DNA from: an uncultured Bacteroides sp.
GTDB taxonomy: Bacteria; Bacteroidota; Bacteroidia; Bacteroidales; Bacteroidaceae
Assembly (NCBI GenBank): GCA_900766005.1
Contig: CAAFTU010000083.1
Location: 1-24,482 of the forward strand
Direction: 5' to 3'
Length of the DNA stretch: 24,482 bases
How positions within the stretch are numbered: the first letter of the stretch is position 1; the number at the start of each line of letters is the position of its first letter. A program made the position numbers and the translations under genes. Under the pieces are notes generated by a model. That model was not told where the DNA came from and did no database searches. It saw only the letters and a list, made by a program, of their open reading frames with translations. Positions 6,285 to 15,486 of the stretch are shown here, piece by piece.

Positions 6285-8336
6285 TTACAGCCAACCAGAA
6301 CCATTGGCATTTTTGCTAACGGTAATGACAAAAGCATGTTTCTCTCCGTTGGAAGCCACAACCATAGCATGAGCACTGCCTGAAGCCACACCTGTCACAG
6401 TCAAGAGAGTGCCTTTGATTTCCATACGGGCAACAGTTTCATTACCGCCTTCGCAAGTATAAGTCAGATTCTCTCCATTCTTGAAGTAGCGGGCCAAATC
6501 CAACGTAGCACGCTTTTCTACCGCTACCAGAACATTGGGCACTTTCATATCTGAACCACTACCTTCAATCGCTTTCAACAATGCACCTGCATCCACCAGT
6601 TTACCCATCTTGCCACGATAGTCGAGCAGATTCATCAACGTAACAGCACCGCCAGGCGTAGTGTGATTGTAGATATATTTCTTTTCCACCCATTCTGTAT
6701 AATAACTATCCACCTCACGGGCAGTACTCTTCATCAAATCAATAAACTGACGGGCAGTGAAATGACGGCGCTGCTTCACTGCATAAGATAGTCCCAAAGC
6801 TGCTACACCCGATACATGCGGACAAGCCATGGAAGTTCCTTCAAAATAACCGTATGCAGCCGAGCCGTTCTTAATCAAGGTGGAAAGAATCATTCCCTGC
6901 GGTGTTTCAGCATCAAATGTGCCAAACGTATCCTCCGAAGTACCATAATACTCACCATCACCCCCCGGAGCACAGAATGCTACTTCCGAACCATAATTGG
7001 TGTATACAGCCGGAGTGTAATCTGCTGCAATAGATGCCACCGAAACACATTCTGAATAAGCAGCAGGAAATGAAGACATGCGCGCATATTCATTGCCGGA
7101 AGCAAAAATAGCCAATCCGCCTTCAATGACTCCATTGGGAGAACCGGCATTATGGATAAAGTAATCAAGCGCTTCCTTTTCCAACGGATAAAGACGTTCC
7201 CACTCTTTTTCGGTTTTAGGTCCGGGGGGGAATCCCATCACTTCATTGGCATAAGCCGAATTGTATCCCCAGCTACATTGCAAAATAACAGCGCCATTGT
7301 CGGCTGCATACTTGATGGCTTTGGCTTCACCTGCCAACGTAGCACCATTCAGTCCGTCAAATAGTTGGCAAGTCATAATTTTCACTCCTCCTTTTCCGTC
7401 GGTTCCTCCGGCAATACCGGATACACCCAGGTTATTTCCGTTGACAGCCGCAATGGTCCCTGCTACGTGCGTACCATGACCGGAATCGTCGGCCGAACTC
7501 CATGAAATAATACTGCTGTTGCGAACAAAGTTGTAACCGTAGCGGTCGCCAGCATATCCGTTTCCATCACTGTCAGTATCAGAACCCAGTGTTTCCTCTT
7601 CATTGACCCACATATTAGCTTCCAAATCCTCGTGATTCCACATCACACCTTCGTCCAACACAGCCACAATAATCGAAGGGTCGCCCGTACACAATTTCCA
7701 AGCTTCCTTGCAATTCACATCCGAACCGGCAATGGAAGGAGCCCATTCCTTTTCAAAGCCATACGAACCGGTATTGACATATCCCCATTGGTTGGCTAAA
7801 TACGGGTCATTAAACTGCAAGCCGTTACTTGCACGCGTCATACGAATCAAATCATTCTTAGTCAGCATCAACGGTTTTTTCGACGGATCATATGCCCGAT
7901 GAATGGTAGGGTTACACTGTATTTTAGAAACCTCACCCAGTTTCGATAGACGGGCCATTGCCTCTTTCAAATCCGTGCCTTCGTCAAAATGTACCTCATA
8001 CCACAAATGCAAACCAGCTTCGCGAGTACGAGATTCGTTTTTAGGATCTATCGGGAACACTCGTTCGAAATGATAAGCGCCCAAAATATCAAGCACCTCA
8101 TCCATTGAAGGAATTCCCGACCGAGTAGCAGCTCCTGCCGTGTGCAATTGCACACGGTCGAGGATGTCGCTCATCTCAGGAACAAACTTAATCAGCAGTT
8201 CGCCATTCTTGGCACCCGCTGGGACCTCAGTTTGAGGTACGTCAGACACTCCCGGCTGCGCTACAAAATCGGCATCTTGACAAGCCGTAGCCAACAGGGC
8301 GAACGCTATTGCATAACTATATAAATTCTTCATCAT
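6285..8336 (-). CDS. Subtilisin-family (S8) serine protease lipoprotein
   Basis: A 683-residue S8 peptidase. The signal peptide ends in LLATACQD (Cys19), so the enzyme should be membrane-anchored, probably on the outer membrane. Residues about 40-170 form a propeptide-like region (NGELLIKFVPEM). The catalytic triad is complete: Asp228 in VAVLDEGV, His287 in SGHGTHVAG, Ser502 in GTSMACPHVSG; the oxyanion Asn415 is in FASGNEYA. An insertion of about 50 residues around 365-405 precedes the oxyanion region. A C-terminal beta domain of about 90 residues (about 590-683) resembles Ig-like tails of exported proteins. It sits 3 bp after the BACON/LRR gene and 10 bp before the DUF1573 gene. It is the only recognisable degradative enzyme in the SusCD operon, which points to protein as substrate. 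Confidence 0.94.
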   Translation of the reverse strand: MMKNLYSYAIAFALLATACQDADFVAQPGVSDVPQTEVPAGAKNGELLIKFVPEMSDILDRVQLHTAGAATRSGIPSMDEVLDILGAYHFERVFPIDPKNESRTREAGLHLWYEVHFDEGTDLKEAMARLSKLGEVSKIQCNPTIHRAYDPSKKPLMLTKNDLIRMTRASNGLQFNDPYLANQWGYVNTGSYGFEKEWAPSIAGSDVNCKEAWKLCTGDPSIIVAVLDEGVMWNHEDLEANMWVNEEETLGSDTDSDGNGYAGDRYGYNFVRNSSIISWSSADDSGHGTHVAGTIAAVNGNNLGVSGIAGGTDGKGGVKIMTCQLFDGLNGATLAGEAKAIKYAADNGAVILQCSWGYNSAYANEVMGFPPGPKTEKEWERLYPLEKEALDYFIHNAGSPNGVIEGGLAIFASGNEYARMSSFPAAYSECVSVASIAADYTPAVYTNYGSEVAFCAPGGDGEYYGTSEDTFGTFDAETPQGMILSTLIKNGSAAYGYFEGTSMACPHVSGVAALGLSYAVKQRRHFTARQFIDLMKSTAREVDSYYTEWVEKKYIYNHTTPGGAVTLMNLLDYRGKMGKLVDAGALLKAIEGSGSDMKVPNVLVAVEKRATLDLARYFKNGENLTYTCEGGNETVARMEIKGTLLTVTGVASGSAHAMVVASNGEKHAFVITVSKNANGSGWL

Positions 8337-8339
8337 AGT

Positions 8340-10121
8340 TTATTTCCTTTTAATATGAAACACACTTTTGCTTTCTCCTCCTTCGCTGTCTTCCTCATTG
8401 ATTTCATACTTGGCACGATAGAGCGGGAAAGCATTGAAATAATACTCAAAATTAGAAGGTGTATTGTTGAACTTCACGGCATTACCTTGAGCATCAATAC
8501 CATTCTCCATTTGGTTGTAAATAAACATTTCCGGATACCATTCCATGAAATAAGGATGATAAAGCAGCCATTTCGGCAACGAACCGGTAAGGAAGTTCAA
8601 GTTGATTTTGAGATGCTTCATTTTAGGCAACACTTTCGGTATTCTGTTCTTTACAAGATACTGCAACGTATCACCGGTAGCCTGAATCAGTTCATCATCC
8701 GGTTTATAGGGTTCCCATGAAGCACAGTCGGGCAATGAACCTTCCAAATAGTTGTAAGATAATACCAATTCTTCCAACGTGTCCCATCGGAGCAGTTCTT
8801 CAATAACAGCTTTATCAGCAGATTGGCTAAGATTCATGTGCAAACCGATTTCATCCAGCGTATAGGCCCCCGGCTCCTTCAAACTGGTGATACCCCAACG
8901 GCGGTTACCATTCAGCGAAAGCGATTTCAGGTGCGGGAAATTCTCTTTTGTGAGAATAGAAGGAACCGACGTAAAGTTGTTGCCACTCAAGTCGAGAACT
9001 TCCAGTGTCTTACCCAAATCTTTCAAACGTTCGGGAAGAGCTATCAAACCATAAGCCCCCACCTGCAAGTTCTTCAGATGCTTCAATTCGCACAATTCAT
9101 CACCCAAGGTAATATTCAGCAGCATGGTATTCACATTACCATAAGCAGAGAAGGTTTCGAGGTATTTTAAGAAACGCACTTCCTGAGCAATACTCTCCTT
9201 GGTATCGGGCTGTATGATGCTCAATGCACGAACACGTCCAATAGCCTCTTTAATCGGATTGCCCAATTCATCGGTAGGCAGTTCATCATTACGTTCCCAC
9301 AACACCACATTCGGCCAATAACTCAGATTTTCGCTGAAACTTACCTGTGCAGTGGCATTCATACGTTCCATGATAGCGATGATAGCCAGGGAGTCACCGG
9401 CACGGTCGTCGGTAATTTTAGGAGAAGCCTTCTGTGTCACCGTAATTGGAGTCACCACAGCTCCAGCATTTTCTTCCCCAATTGGTCTGAAATGAATCTT
9501 CGCTACACGCTCCACCCATTCAGGATTAATCTTCCAGTTGAAACGCAATTTAAAAGAAGTAGGTCGAGCACTCTCCAGAGAGAACTTCGGATTATCAAAA
9601 GAAATCCAATCTTTCAGCAGACCCGTTTCTTCTATTGAAGTAAGATACTCCACCTCAATGGTAAAAGGCACATTGGTTGTGACCAGCGATTCGAAATAAC
9701 GCTTATCCACATTGTTGGTTGAAGCATCCAGTTTTACTTCCGCCTCTTTTACATAAACTTGTTTTCCAAATCCCAACTGAGTCACCACCAAGTTTTTGCT
9801 TTCACCTCCCTTTTTGGATAAAAAGCGTACTTCCGCTTCACGGGGCTCGTTCACCAAGGAAGAATCTACAGTCACAACACATTCGGTTGTGCCCACCCCG
9901 TTGGCAGGTGACACTGTAATCCAAGGCTTAGACGCAGCAGCCACCCATTCTCCGGCAGAAACCACCTTAACAGTCTCCGTTCCACCTTCGGCATTCATGG
10001 CAATCTCAGTTTTTTCAACCGTAAAACCTACAATGGCCGGCTCATCATCATCATTGCAGGCAGTCAGGAAGACACCTGCACAGCCAATCAGCCCTAATGC
10101 TATTTTCAATAAATGTTTCAT
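8340..10121 (-). CDS. BACON and leucine-rich-repeat lipoprotein
   Basis: A 593-residue surface-type lipoprotein: signal peptide with GVFLTACNDDDEP (Cys22) and acidic export signal. Residues about 30-115 form a BACON domain (GEWVAAASKPWITVSPANGVG, ending VVTQLG). A second BACON-like beta domain covers about 120-230 and ends VTQK. Leucine-rich repeats then run from about 280 to 520, e.g. LKNLQVGAYGLIALPERL, LEVLDLSGNNFTSVPS, LEELVLSYNYLEGSLPDC. BACON domains are linked to binding of surface or mucin-type ligands and LRRs to protein binding; no catalytic motif is seen. It is 15 bp after the DUF4458/LRR gene and 3 bp before the protease gene. I expect it to capture a proteinaceous substrate at the cell surface. 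Confidence 0.85.
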   Translation of the reverse strand: MKHLLKIALGLIGCAGVFLTACNDDDEPAIVGFTVEKTEIAMNAEGGTETVKVVSAGEWVAAASKPWITVSPANGVGTTECVVTVDSSLVNEPREAEVRFLSKKGGESKNLVVTQLGFGKQVYVKEAEVKLDASTNNVDKRYFESLVTTNVPFTIEVEYLTSIEETGLLKDWISFDNPKFSLESARPTSFKLRFNWKINPEWVERVAKIHFRPIGEENAGAVVTPITVTQKASPKITDDRAGDSLAIIAIMERMNATAQVSFSENLSYWPNVVLWERNDELPTDELGNPIKEAIGRVRALSIIQPDTKESIAQEVRFLKYLETFSAYGNVNTMLLNITLGDELCELKHLKNLQVGAYGLIALPERLKDLGKTLEVLDLSGNNFTSVPSILTKENFPHLKSLSLNGNRRWGITSLKEPGAYTLDEIGLHMNLSQSADKAVIEELLRWDTLEELVLSYNYLEGSLPDCASWEPYKPDDELIQATGDTLQYLVKNRIPKVLPKMKHLKINLNFLTGSLPKWLLYHPYFMEWYPEMFIYNQMENGIDAQGNAVKFNNTPSNFEYYFNAFPLYRAKYEINEEDSEGGESKSVFHIKRK

Positions 10122-10136
10122 TTCTGTTTCTCTTTA

Positions 10137-12782
10137 TTATTCCAAATCCAATATGTCACATCCCATAATTGTCTGTGTAGGATCATAAATCAACAAATAA
10201 TAACCAGCCTGGATATAAGAACATACCGGTGACAAGTCGATTGAAATGTTCGGATTGTCCTTGATCTCAAAAACACGAATATTGGGAGAAATCGTATCCT
10301 CAATCTTACGCAAGTCGTTGCTACCAATAAAGAATCTCACCAATGTAGGATGTTTATACAACTCCTGTGGCCATTCACGTAAAGTGCGGTTTCCTTTGTC
10401 GTCACGTTGATGACGGATACCGAAAATATTCAAATTACAATTCAACGGAGCATAAGGGAACTTAGAGAACTGATTGTAACTTAAGTCTATACCATAGAGA
10501 TAAGGCACGTTTTCCGGTAAGAAATCTCTTGCCGGAATTTCTTTCAGATTGTTGAATTGCAAGTCGAGACTAACCAGCAGGTGAGAATTGGGCCCCATCA
10601 TATCTTTTTCCTTGAATACAGTCATACCATTACCTGCCAGATTCAGATTGGAAATCGGAGAACCTGCCTTGAAAATCGGATAAGGGAAACGGTTGAGTTT
10701 ATTGTATGCCAAAGTAAGTTCTGCCGAATTGACACCACGGAACGCATCCCCATTCTCCAATTTGCTGATTTCATTGTATGAGAAATCGATTGCCTTAATC
10801 ACATATTTTGATTTGGCATTGAATATGTCTGGCAATTCTGTCAACTTATTGTTTGTACAGCTAAACAACTCAGTGTCATAATAACCAAAGAAATAGCCTT
10901 CTTCATCATGAGGAATGCTCGTGAGTTTATTATGATCCAGGTATAGCTTGCTCAGATTGATTTTCTTTCCAAAAGGATAGACCTTTGTCAGCTGGTTATT
11001 GGTCAAATCAAGGAAACTCAACTTTTCCATACGCTGCAGCTCTTCCGTCACAGGAATAGAAGTAAGATTATTGTATCCCAGATAAAGCACCTGAATCTTG
11101 CTTCCGCTGTTACCGCCGATAAAATCAATCCAGTTCTGCAACAGGGTTTCATCAGAGATGCTGCGGTTACAAGCCACATTCAACATCTGCAATTCAGGCA
11201 GTTGAGTAAGCATATCCATTGGAAGAGATGCCAGTTTAGAACAATTGTAGATTTCCATATCGGTGAGCATCTTGAAATTCTTCCAGCTCCAGTCGGTTCT
11301 TTCTTCATAGAACGGAGAATCTTCGTTCACCTCCACAAAGAAATTTCCATCGGCACCAATCGGAGAGTTGGCGATAAAGAAGTTTTCCAGCTGAGTACAA
11401 CGCATCAGAGCTTTTGAAATACCCGTAATCTGATTAGTCATCACGCCAAACTGCACATCTTTCGTCTGAATGCGGTTATCCTTCTTCACCGGACGGAAAG
11501 ACGGATTGTCATTGATAGCATCCACCAAAATATCAGAGAAACCAGAACGTACATCACGGTTGAGGAATTTCTCATCATAGTCCATACGGATAGCTTTCCG
11601 CTGCTCATCAGTCAAAGAAGCACCTACCTTCTCGAACAAGTGTCCGCCAATCAGCTCGTCGTGTGCACCCAAGTTCAGAATACGCAACTCAGTAAGTTGT
11701 CCGATAGCATCAGGCACTTGTCCTTTGGCTCCAAATCCAGAGATGACCACCGAAGCTACACGCCCGTTCTCCAGCAACTGTACACCCGGCTGATATCCCC
11801 ACATATCGGGTTGCTTATCGAAATTCCAGTTGCAACCCATGGGATTCGCCTCTCCGTAGTAACGCCAATTCGGACCGTCCAAAGCTTCCCAAATTGCTTT
11901 CAACGCTTCATAATCTTTCAGATAAGCAGCAGTTTCACTCATCTGAACAGGCACTTCCACCTCTTCAGTCAACTGATTGTCGGTGACAACAAAAGTCTTG
12001 GAAGTAGGCACAGCCGCATTCGTTTCCAGCGATTTGGTTGCTTTTTTATCCGAATAAGTAGTGTAAGCGCTGATTTGATAACTTCCGGCCTTGAGCCAAG
12101 CGACTGTATCACAAGTAGCATACGCATCTTTCAGATTCTCTACATATTTCACTCTGACCTTTTTGATGGCAGTCACCTCTTGAGTGAAAAGATTTTTCAC
12201 ATAAATATCAATGGCTTTGATGTTCGCAAAAGGATAAGCAGCCGATTCGCCGGCACGCGTAGGCACAAAGTGCTTCATCAGCTTAAACGAAGCCATTCCA
12301 CGGGGCACGGCATCCGCATACAGATTCTGCACCTGCATACCATCAGTCACAACACTAAAAGTATAATTGTCGGGAGCATCAGCAAAAATCACCTCATCCA
12401 ATTTATCATACAGGTAATAACCTATTAATTTGTAGCTTCCGGCCAACAGTTCCAGTTTTTCGCTTCGCAAACCAAACTCAGCATTCTCTGCATTGAAAGC
12501 ATTCAGTTTCAAAGTCTGCTCAATGGTAGAGGCTCCATACTGCAACACCACCTTTACTTTCTTGGCATCACTCAATTTCTCCAATTTATCCATGATGACG
12601 CGCGTAGCAGTTTTTCCTGCCGACGACTCCTTCATGACACGAAACTGCACATAACCGCTACCAGCAGTCTGCGCCATTTCGTCATCATCATCGGAGCATC
12701 CTGTCCATACCGTTGTCATCAACACCAAGCTGATGATCAACGGAAGGAAAGAAAACAGTTTATATAATTTCATTTGTTTCAT
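10137..12782 (-). CDS. Large DUF4458 / leucine-rich-repeat lipoprotein
   Basis: An 881-residue lipoprotein: lipobox TTVWTGCSDDDDE (Cys29) with a strong acidic export signal. Residues about 40-260 are two beta-rich segments consistent with DUF4458 (GYVQFRVMKESSAG, LEKLSDAKKVKVVLQYG). Then EALKAIWEALDGPNWRYYG (about 290-310) is the Trp-rich cap seen before bacterial and plant-like LRRs. Repeats run to about residue 850, e.g. LTELRILNLG, IQVLYLGYNNLTSIP, LSFLDLTNNQLTKV, LVSLDLQFNNLKEIP, LYGIDLSYNQFSKFP. There is no hydrolase motif. The gene lies 16 bp after the DUF5003-like gene and 15 bp before another LRR lipoprotein, so two different LRR binders are encoded side by side. Probable surface protein-binding component of the SusCD system. 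Confidence 0.82.
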   Translation of the reverse strand: MKQMKLYKLFSFLPLIISLVLMTTVWTGCSDDDDEMAQTAGSGYVQFRVMKESSAGKTATRVIMDKLEKLSDAKKVKVVLQYGASTIEQTLKLNAFNAENAEFGLRSEKLELLAGSYKLIGYYLYDKLDEVIFADAPDNYTFSVVTDGMQVQNLYADAVPRGMASFKLMKHFVPTRAGESAAYPFANIKAIDIYVKNLFTQEVTAIKKVRVKYVENLKDAYATCDTVAWLKAGSYQISAYTTYSDKKATKSLETNAAVPTSKTFVVTDNQLTEEVEVPVQMSETAAYLKDYEALKAIWEALDGPNWRYYGEANPMGCNWNFDKQPDMWGYQPGVQLLENGRVASVVISGFGAKGQVPDAIGQLTELRILNLGAHDELIGGHLFEKVGASLTDEQRKAIRMDYDEKFLNRDVRSGFSDILVDAINDNPSFRPVKKDNRIQTKDVQFGVMTNQITGISKALMRCTQLENFFIANSPIGADGNFFVEVNEDSPFYEERTDWSWKNFKMLTDMEIYNCSKLASLPMDMLTQLPELQMLNVACNRSISDETLLQNWIDFIGGNSGSKIQVLYLGYNNLTSIPVTEELQRMEKLSFLDLTNNQLTKVYPFGKKINLSKLYLDHNKLTSIPHDEEGYFFGYYDTELFSCTNNKLTELPDIFNAKSKYVIKAIDFSYNEISKLENGDAFRGVNSAELTLAYNKLNRFPYPIFKAGSPISNLNLAGNGMTVFKEKDMMGPNSHLLVSLDLQFNNLKEIPARDFLPENVPYLYGIDLSYNQFSKFPYAPLNCNLNIFGIRHQRDDKGNRTLREWPQELYKHPTLVRFFIGSNDLRKIEDTISPNIRVFEIKDNPNISIDLSPVCSYIQAGYYLLIYDPTQTIMGCDILDLE

Positions 12783-12798
12783 TCGTTAGTATAGTAGA

Positions 12799-14451
12799 TT
12801 ACACGTTTTTCACTTCAATCACCAAAACTTTCTTATATGCTCCCGACACGTTTTTGAAAGCAATGTAAAGACGAGTTCCTTCTTTTGCATCAGCAGGAAC
12901 AGTCACACCAATAGAAGTAGCCATCGGTTCCGGTTTCATTTCTTTGATATAATCTTCCAAAACGCCGGCTTCCGATTCTTTCCATACTGTCACATTAGCC
13001 TCATTGCTAGCATCAAATTCATCTTCAGCCATCTTAGGAGAGATAGTCACATAATCATTGGCAGCCAAATTTACAGCCTGTGCCACAACATCACCGAATT
13101 TTTCTGTGATGTTAGCATTAACCTCCTCGTCATCAATCACGTTACAGTCTACCGGTGAAAACGCTGATAATTTCACTTCAAATTCAGCAACACCCACTTC
13201 CTGCATTTTTTCTTTCTGGAGCACATTCATAGCCAGGTTATTCTGCTCAAACTGATAACCGATAGCCAGGCTGACTTCACCCGTCATGATATCTCTCTCT
13301 ACAGACAAGAAACCCAGTTCTTCGCTCCAGGGATCTATCGCCACCTTATCATACAATACTTTCGGGAAAATAAAGATATATCCTTCTCTCTCCTTATCGC
13401 TTGCATCCACAGTAATTCGAGTGACACCGTTGCCCTTTTTCTCCATATGCATCCAGCTCGCAGGCTGTTCTTCCGACACCGGCTCATCCACACTGGTCAC
13501 AAAAGTGAAGTAGCCAGGAGCCTGCTTTACTTTTTCAACAAACAAAGCTTCATAATCATCGTTGAAAGCAGTTACATTGTATTCCACAAACTTACGGAAA
13601 GTAGAAGTCGTTTCTGTAGACTCAGCTCCCGAAATACTTGTCTTTGAAAAAGTCTGTCCGTCCAAGGCAACCTCCCAGTTCCAGGGATCGTTACTTGGAC
13701 CAGCAATGCGGATAGCTTCCTTAGCCATACCTGCATAACTTACCGGGAAAGAATAGAATGCTTTTCCAGCCTCATCCTGAAACGAAAGAGTGCCGTTCTG
13801 CTGCTTCTTGGCATATACCGATGAAGCAGGAACCTGCAGATTGACAAGCGCATCCACATTAGGAGCACCCACTACTGAATTTCCTTCAATAATCAACCAT
13901 TCCGGACGATCGGTAGCAGCAAAACGGAAGTTAGCCTTTACCACATACGACAGATAGCTGTCATATCCGGCTACCATCGGTTCATCTTTACCCAATTCCA
14001 CCAGTTCTTCTGCATCAGAATCACCTTTTTTCACCTTCTTGTATACTTTCAGCTGATACGCCTTGGCATTACGAACCACTTCAGCAATCACAGCTTCCTG
14101 TCCGCCCATAAACAAAGACAAGGTAGCCACACTGACATTATCACCATAATCTTGTCCTTCGGCCGAAATTTTCAATGTTACCGTCTGTGAACCTGCCTTA
14201 CCAGCCAACGAAAATTCTTCACCGGTTTCAGTTACAAAACGACACCATGTAGCAGAAGAAGCCAGTTGCCAGTCGGCCACAGCATCAAATGTCAACTCTT
14301 TCGTATCGCCAACTTCACCACCTATTTTCTGTTTTTGAGGAAAGCTAACAGCAGTTGCAGTTTCATCATCATCATTGCAGGCAGTTGTCACGCAACACAA
14401 CATCAGCAGTGTCATGAACAACCATCCCAATGTAAATTTGTTCTTTTTCAT
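12799..14451 (-). CDS. DUF5003-like lipoprotein of the SusCD operon
   Basis: A 550-residue lipoprotein with lipobox CCVTTACNDDDE (Cys25) and acidic export signal. The N-terminal domain (about 45-130) has a BACON-like arrangement: FDAVADWQLASSATWCRF, then a glycine turn and a closing strand VIAEVVRNA. The rest is beta-rich with no cysteine clusters, no transmembrane segments and no catalytic motif I recognise. From memory the sequence fits DUF5003, which is found beside DUF4458 and SusD genes in Bacteroides; I could not verify this. It is fourth in the operon, 58 bp after the DUF4984 gene. In the comparable B. thetaiotaomicron BT2261-2264 complex, lipoproteins encoded beside SusCD sit on top of the transporter, so a role as accessory SusCD subunit is plausible. 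Confidence 0.68.
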   Translation of the reverse strand: MKKNKFTLGWLFMTLLMLCCVTTACNDDDETATAVSFPQKQKIGGEVGDTKELTFDAVADWQLASSATWCRFVTETGEEFSLAGKAGSQTVTLKISAEGQDYGDNVSVATLSLFMGGQEAVIAEVVRNAKAYQLKVYKKVKKGDSDAEELVELGKDEPMVAGYDSYLSYVVKANFRFAATDRPEWLIIEGNSVVGAPNVDALVNLQVPASSVYAKKQQNGTLSFQDEAGKAFYSFPVSYAGMAKEAIRIAGPSNDPWNWEVALDGQTFSKTSISGAESTETTSTFRKFVEYNVTAFNDDYEALFVEKVKQAPGYFTFVTSVDEPVSEEQPASWMHMEKKGNGVTRITVDASDKEREGYIFIFPKVLYDKVAIDPWSEELGFLSVERDIMTGEVSLAIGYQFEQNNLAMNVLQKEKMQEVGVAEFEVKLSAFSPVDCNVIDDEEVNANITEKFGDVVAQAVNLAANDYVTISPKMAEDEFDASNEANVTVWKESEAGVLEDYIKEMKPEPMATSIGVTVPADAKEGTRLYIAFKNVSGAYKKVLVIEVKNV

Positions 14452-14509
14452 ATTTCGTTATTTCTTTTGTTTTAATTAGAAAAAATATCGCTCATTAACC
14501 AAAGGCATA

Positions 14510-15448
14510 TCAATCGGCAAACTTCGCACTCTGTGAGATGCTTACACTGCCTTCAAGCTTAATCTTCTTCGCTTCGTCATCACTAATCCATTCCATAGCA
14601 TTGGCAAACGTACCCACTACATTGGCGCCCGGTGCCATACCCGGCACATAGAGAGTCATGTATTGGAAAATAAAATGTTCGCAACTACTATAATAAGAAG
14701 GAGCCCCTTCATATTGATACAGATGCAGGTATCCGTCACCATAAATCGTACCGAAAGCTTCAGGAGTAGAAGCAAACACCTGTTCTTTCATCTCAATCAG
14801 CGGATTAAGCACGTCATCTGTTGTAAATTTCACTTTCACATCATAGCCGTCATAGAAGTAGTCCTTAAAGATGACAGTATTCTTTTCTTTCGGATCAATT
14901 TCCGTCACAATCAAGCGCTGTTTGACATTCGGCATAAACTCTTGCATATAATTAGAGGTAAGCAACGCATAACCCTCGAAGGCATGGATATCAAACGGAC
15001 AAACCTTTTGCAAAACAACCTTTGAGTCATAGTTGTCTTCATACAAATCCCAATAGTCATTCTTATTGACCAGCAAACGCAAATCCAATCCCAGCGAATC
15101 TTCCACTGCGATGTTGTCATAAAAACCGCGTATACGCACGCTACCCACACGTTCACCGGCTTTGATAACTACCGTATTGGATGCTAATTCATAATGTTTT
15201 CCATCAATAGCATTACTCTTTGTCTCATCCACTTCCACAGCAATTGTGCGGTCGTAATCGCACACTTGAGTAGCCGTAACGGGAATATCAAAAAACTCCT
15301 CATTATTCTGTACAGGAAGCACATTCAACGTATCTGAGAACATGATGTAATTGGAACCGGTATAAGACGTCCGCTCCTCGTTACAGCCTGTCATTACGGC
15401 TGCCAAGGCAGAAAATGCCATACACCATCCTATAAAAACTTTTCTCAT
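14510..15448 (-). CDS. DUF4984-type lipoprotein next to SusD
   Basis: A 312-residue lipoprotein: signal peptide ends AAVMTGCNEERTSY (Cys22). The N-terminal half begins YTGSNYIMFSDTL and has repeated beta strands ending in VVIKAGERVGSVRIRG, the strand-turn pattern of Calx-beta/DUF4843-like domains of SusD-linked lipoproteins. The C-terminal half (FDIHAFEGYALLTSNYM onward) fits DUF4984. No enzymatic motif is present. It is encoded 38 bp after SusD, the position where SusE/F-like or lid-associated lipoproteins are found. It probably binds the substrate or stabilises the SusCD complex at the surface. DUF number is from memory. Confidence 0.7.
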   Translation of the reverse strand: MRKVFIGWCMAFSALAAVMTGCNEERTSYTGSNYIMFSDTLNVLPVQNNEEFFDIPVTATQVCDYDRTIAVEVDETKSNAIDGKHYELASNTVVIKAGERVGSVRIRGFYDNIAVEDSLGLDLRLLVNKNDYWDLYEDNYDSKVVLQKVCPFDIHAFEGYALLTSNYMQEFMPNVKQRLIVTEIDPKEKNTVIFKDYFYDGYDVKVKFTTDDVLNPLIEMKEQVFASTPEAFGTIYGDGYLHLYQYEGAPSYYSSCEHFIFQYMTLYVPGMAPGANVVGTFANAMEWISDDEAKKIKLEGSVSISQSAKFAD

Positions 15449-15486
15449 TGTTATTTCCTTTTATTAATCGTTGTTTCTTACATTTT

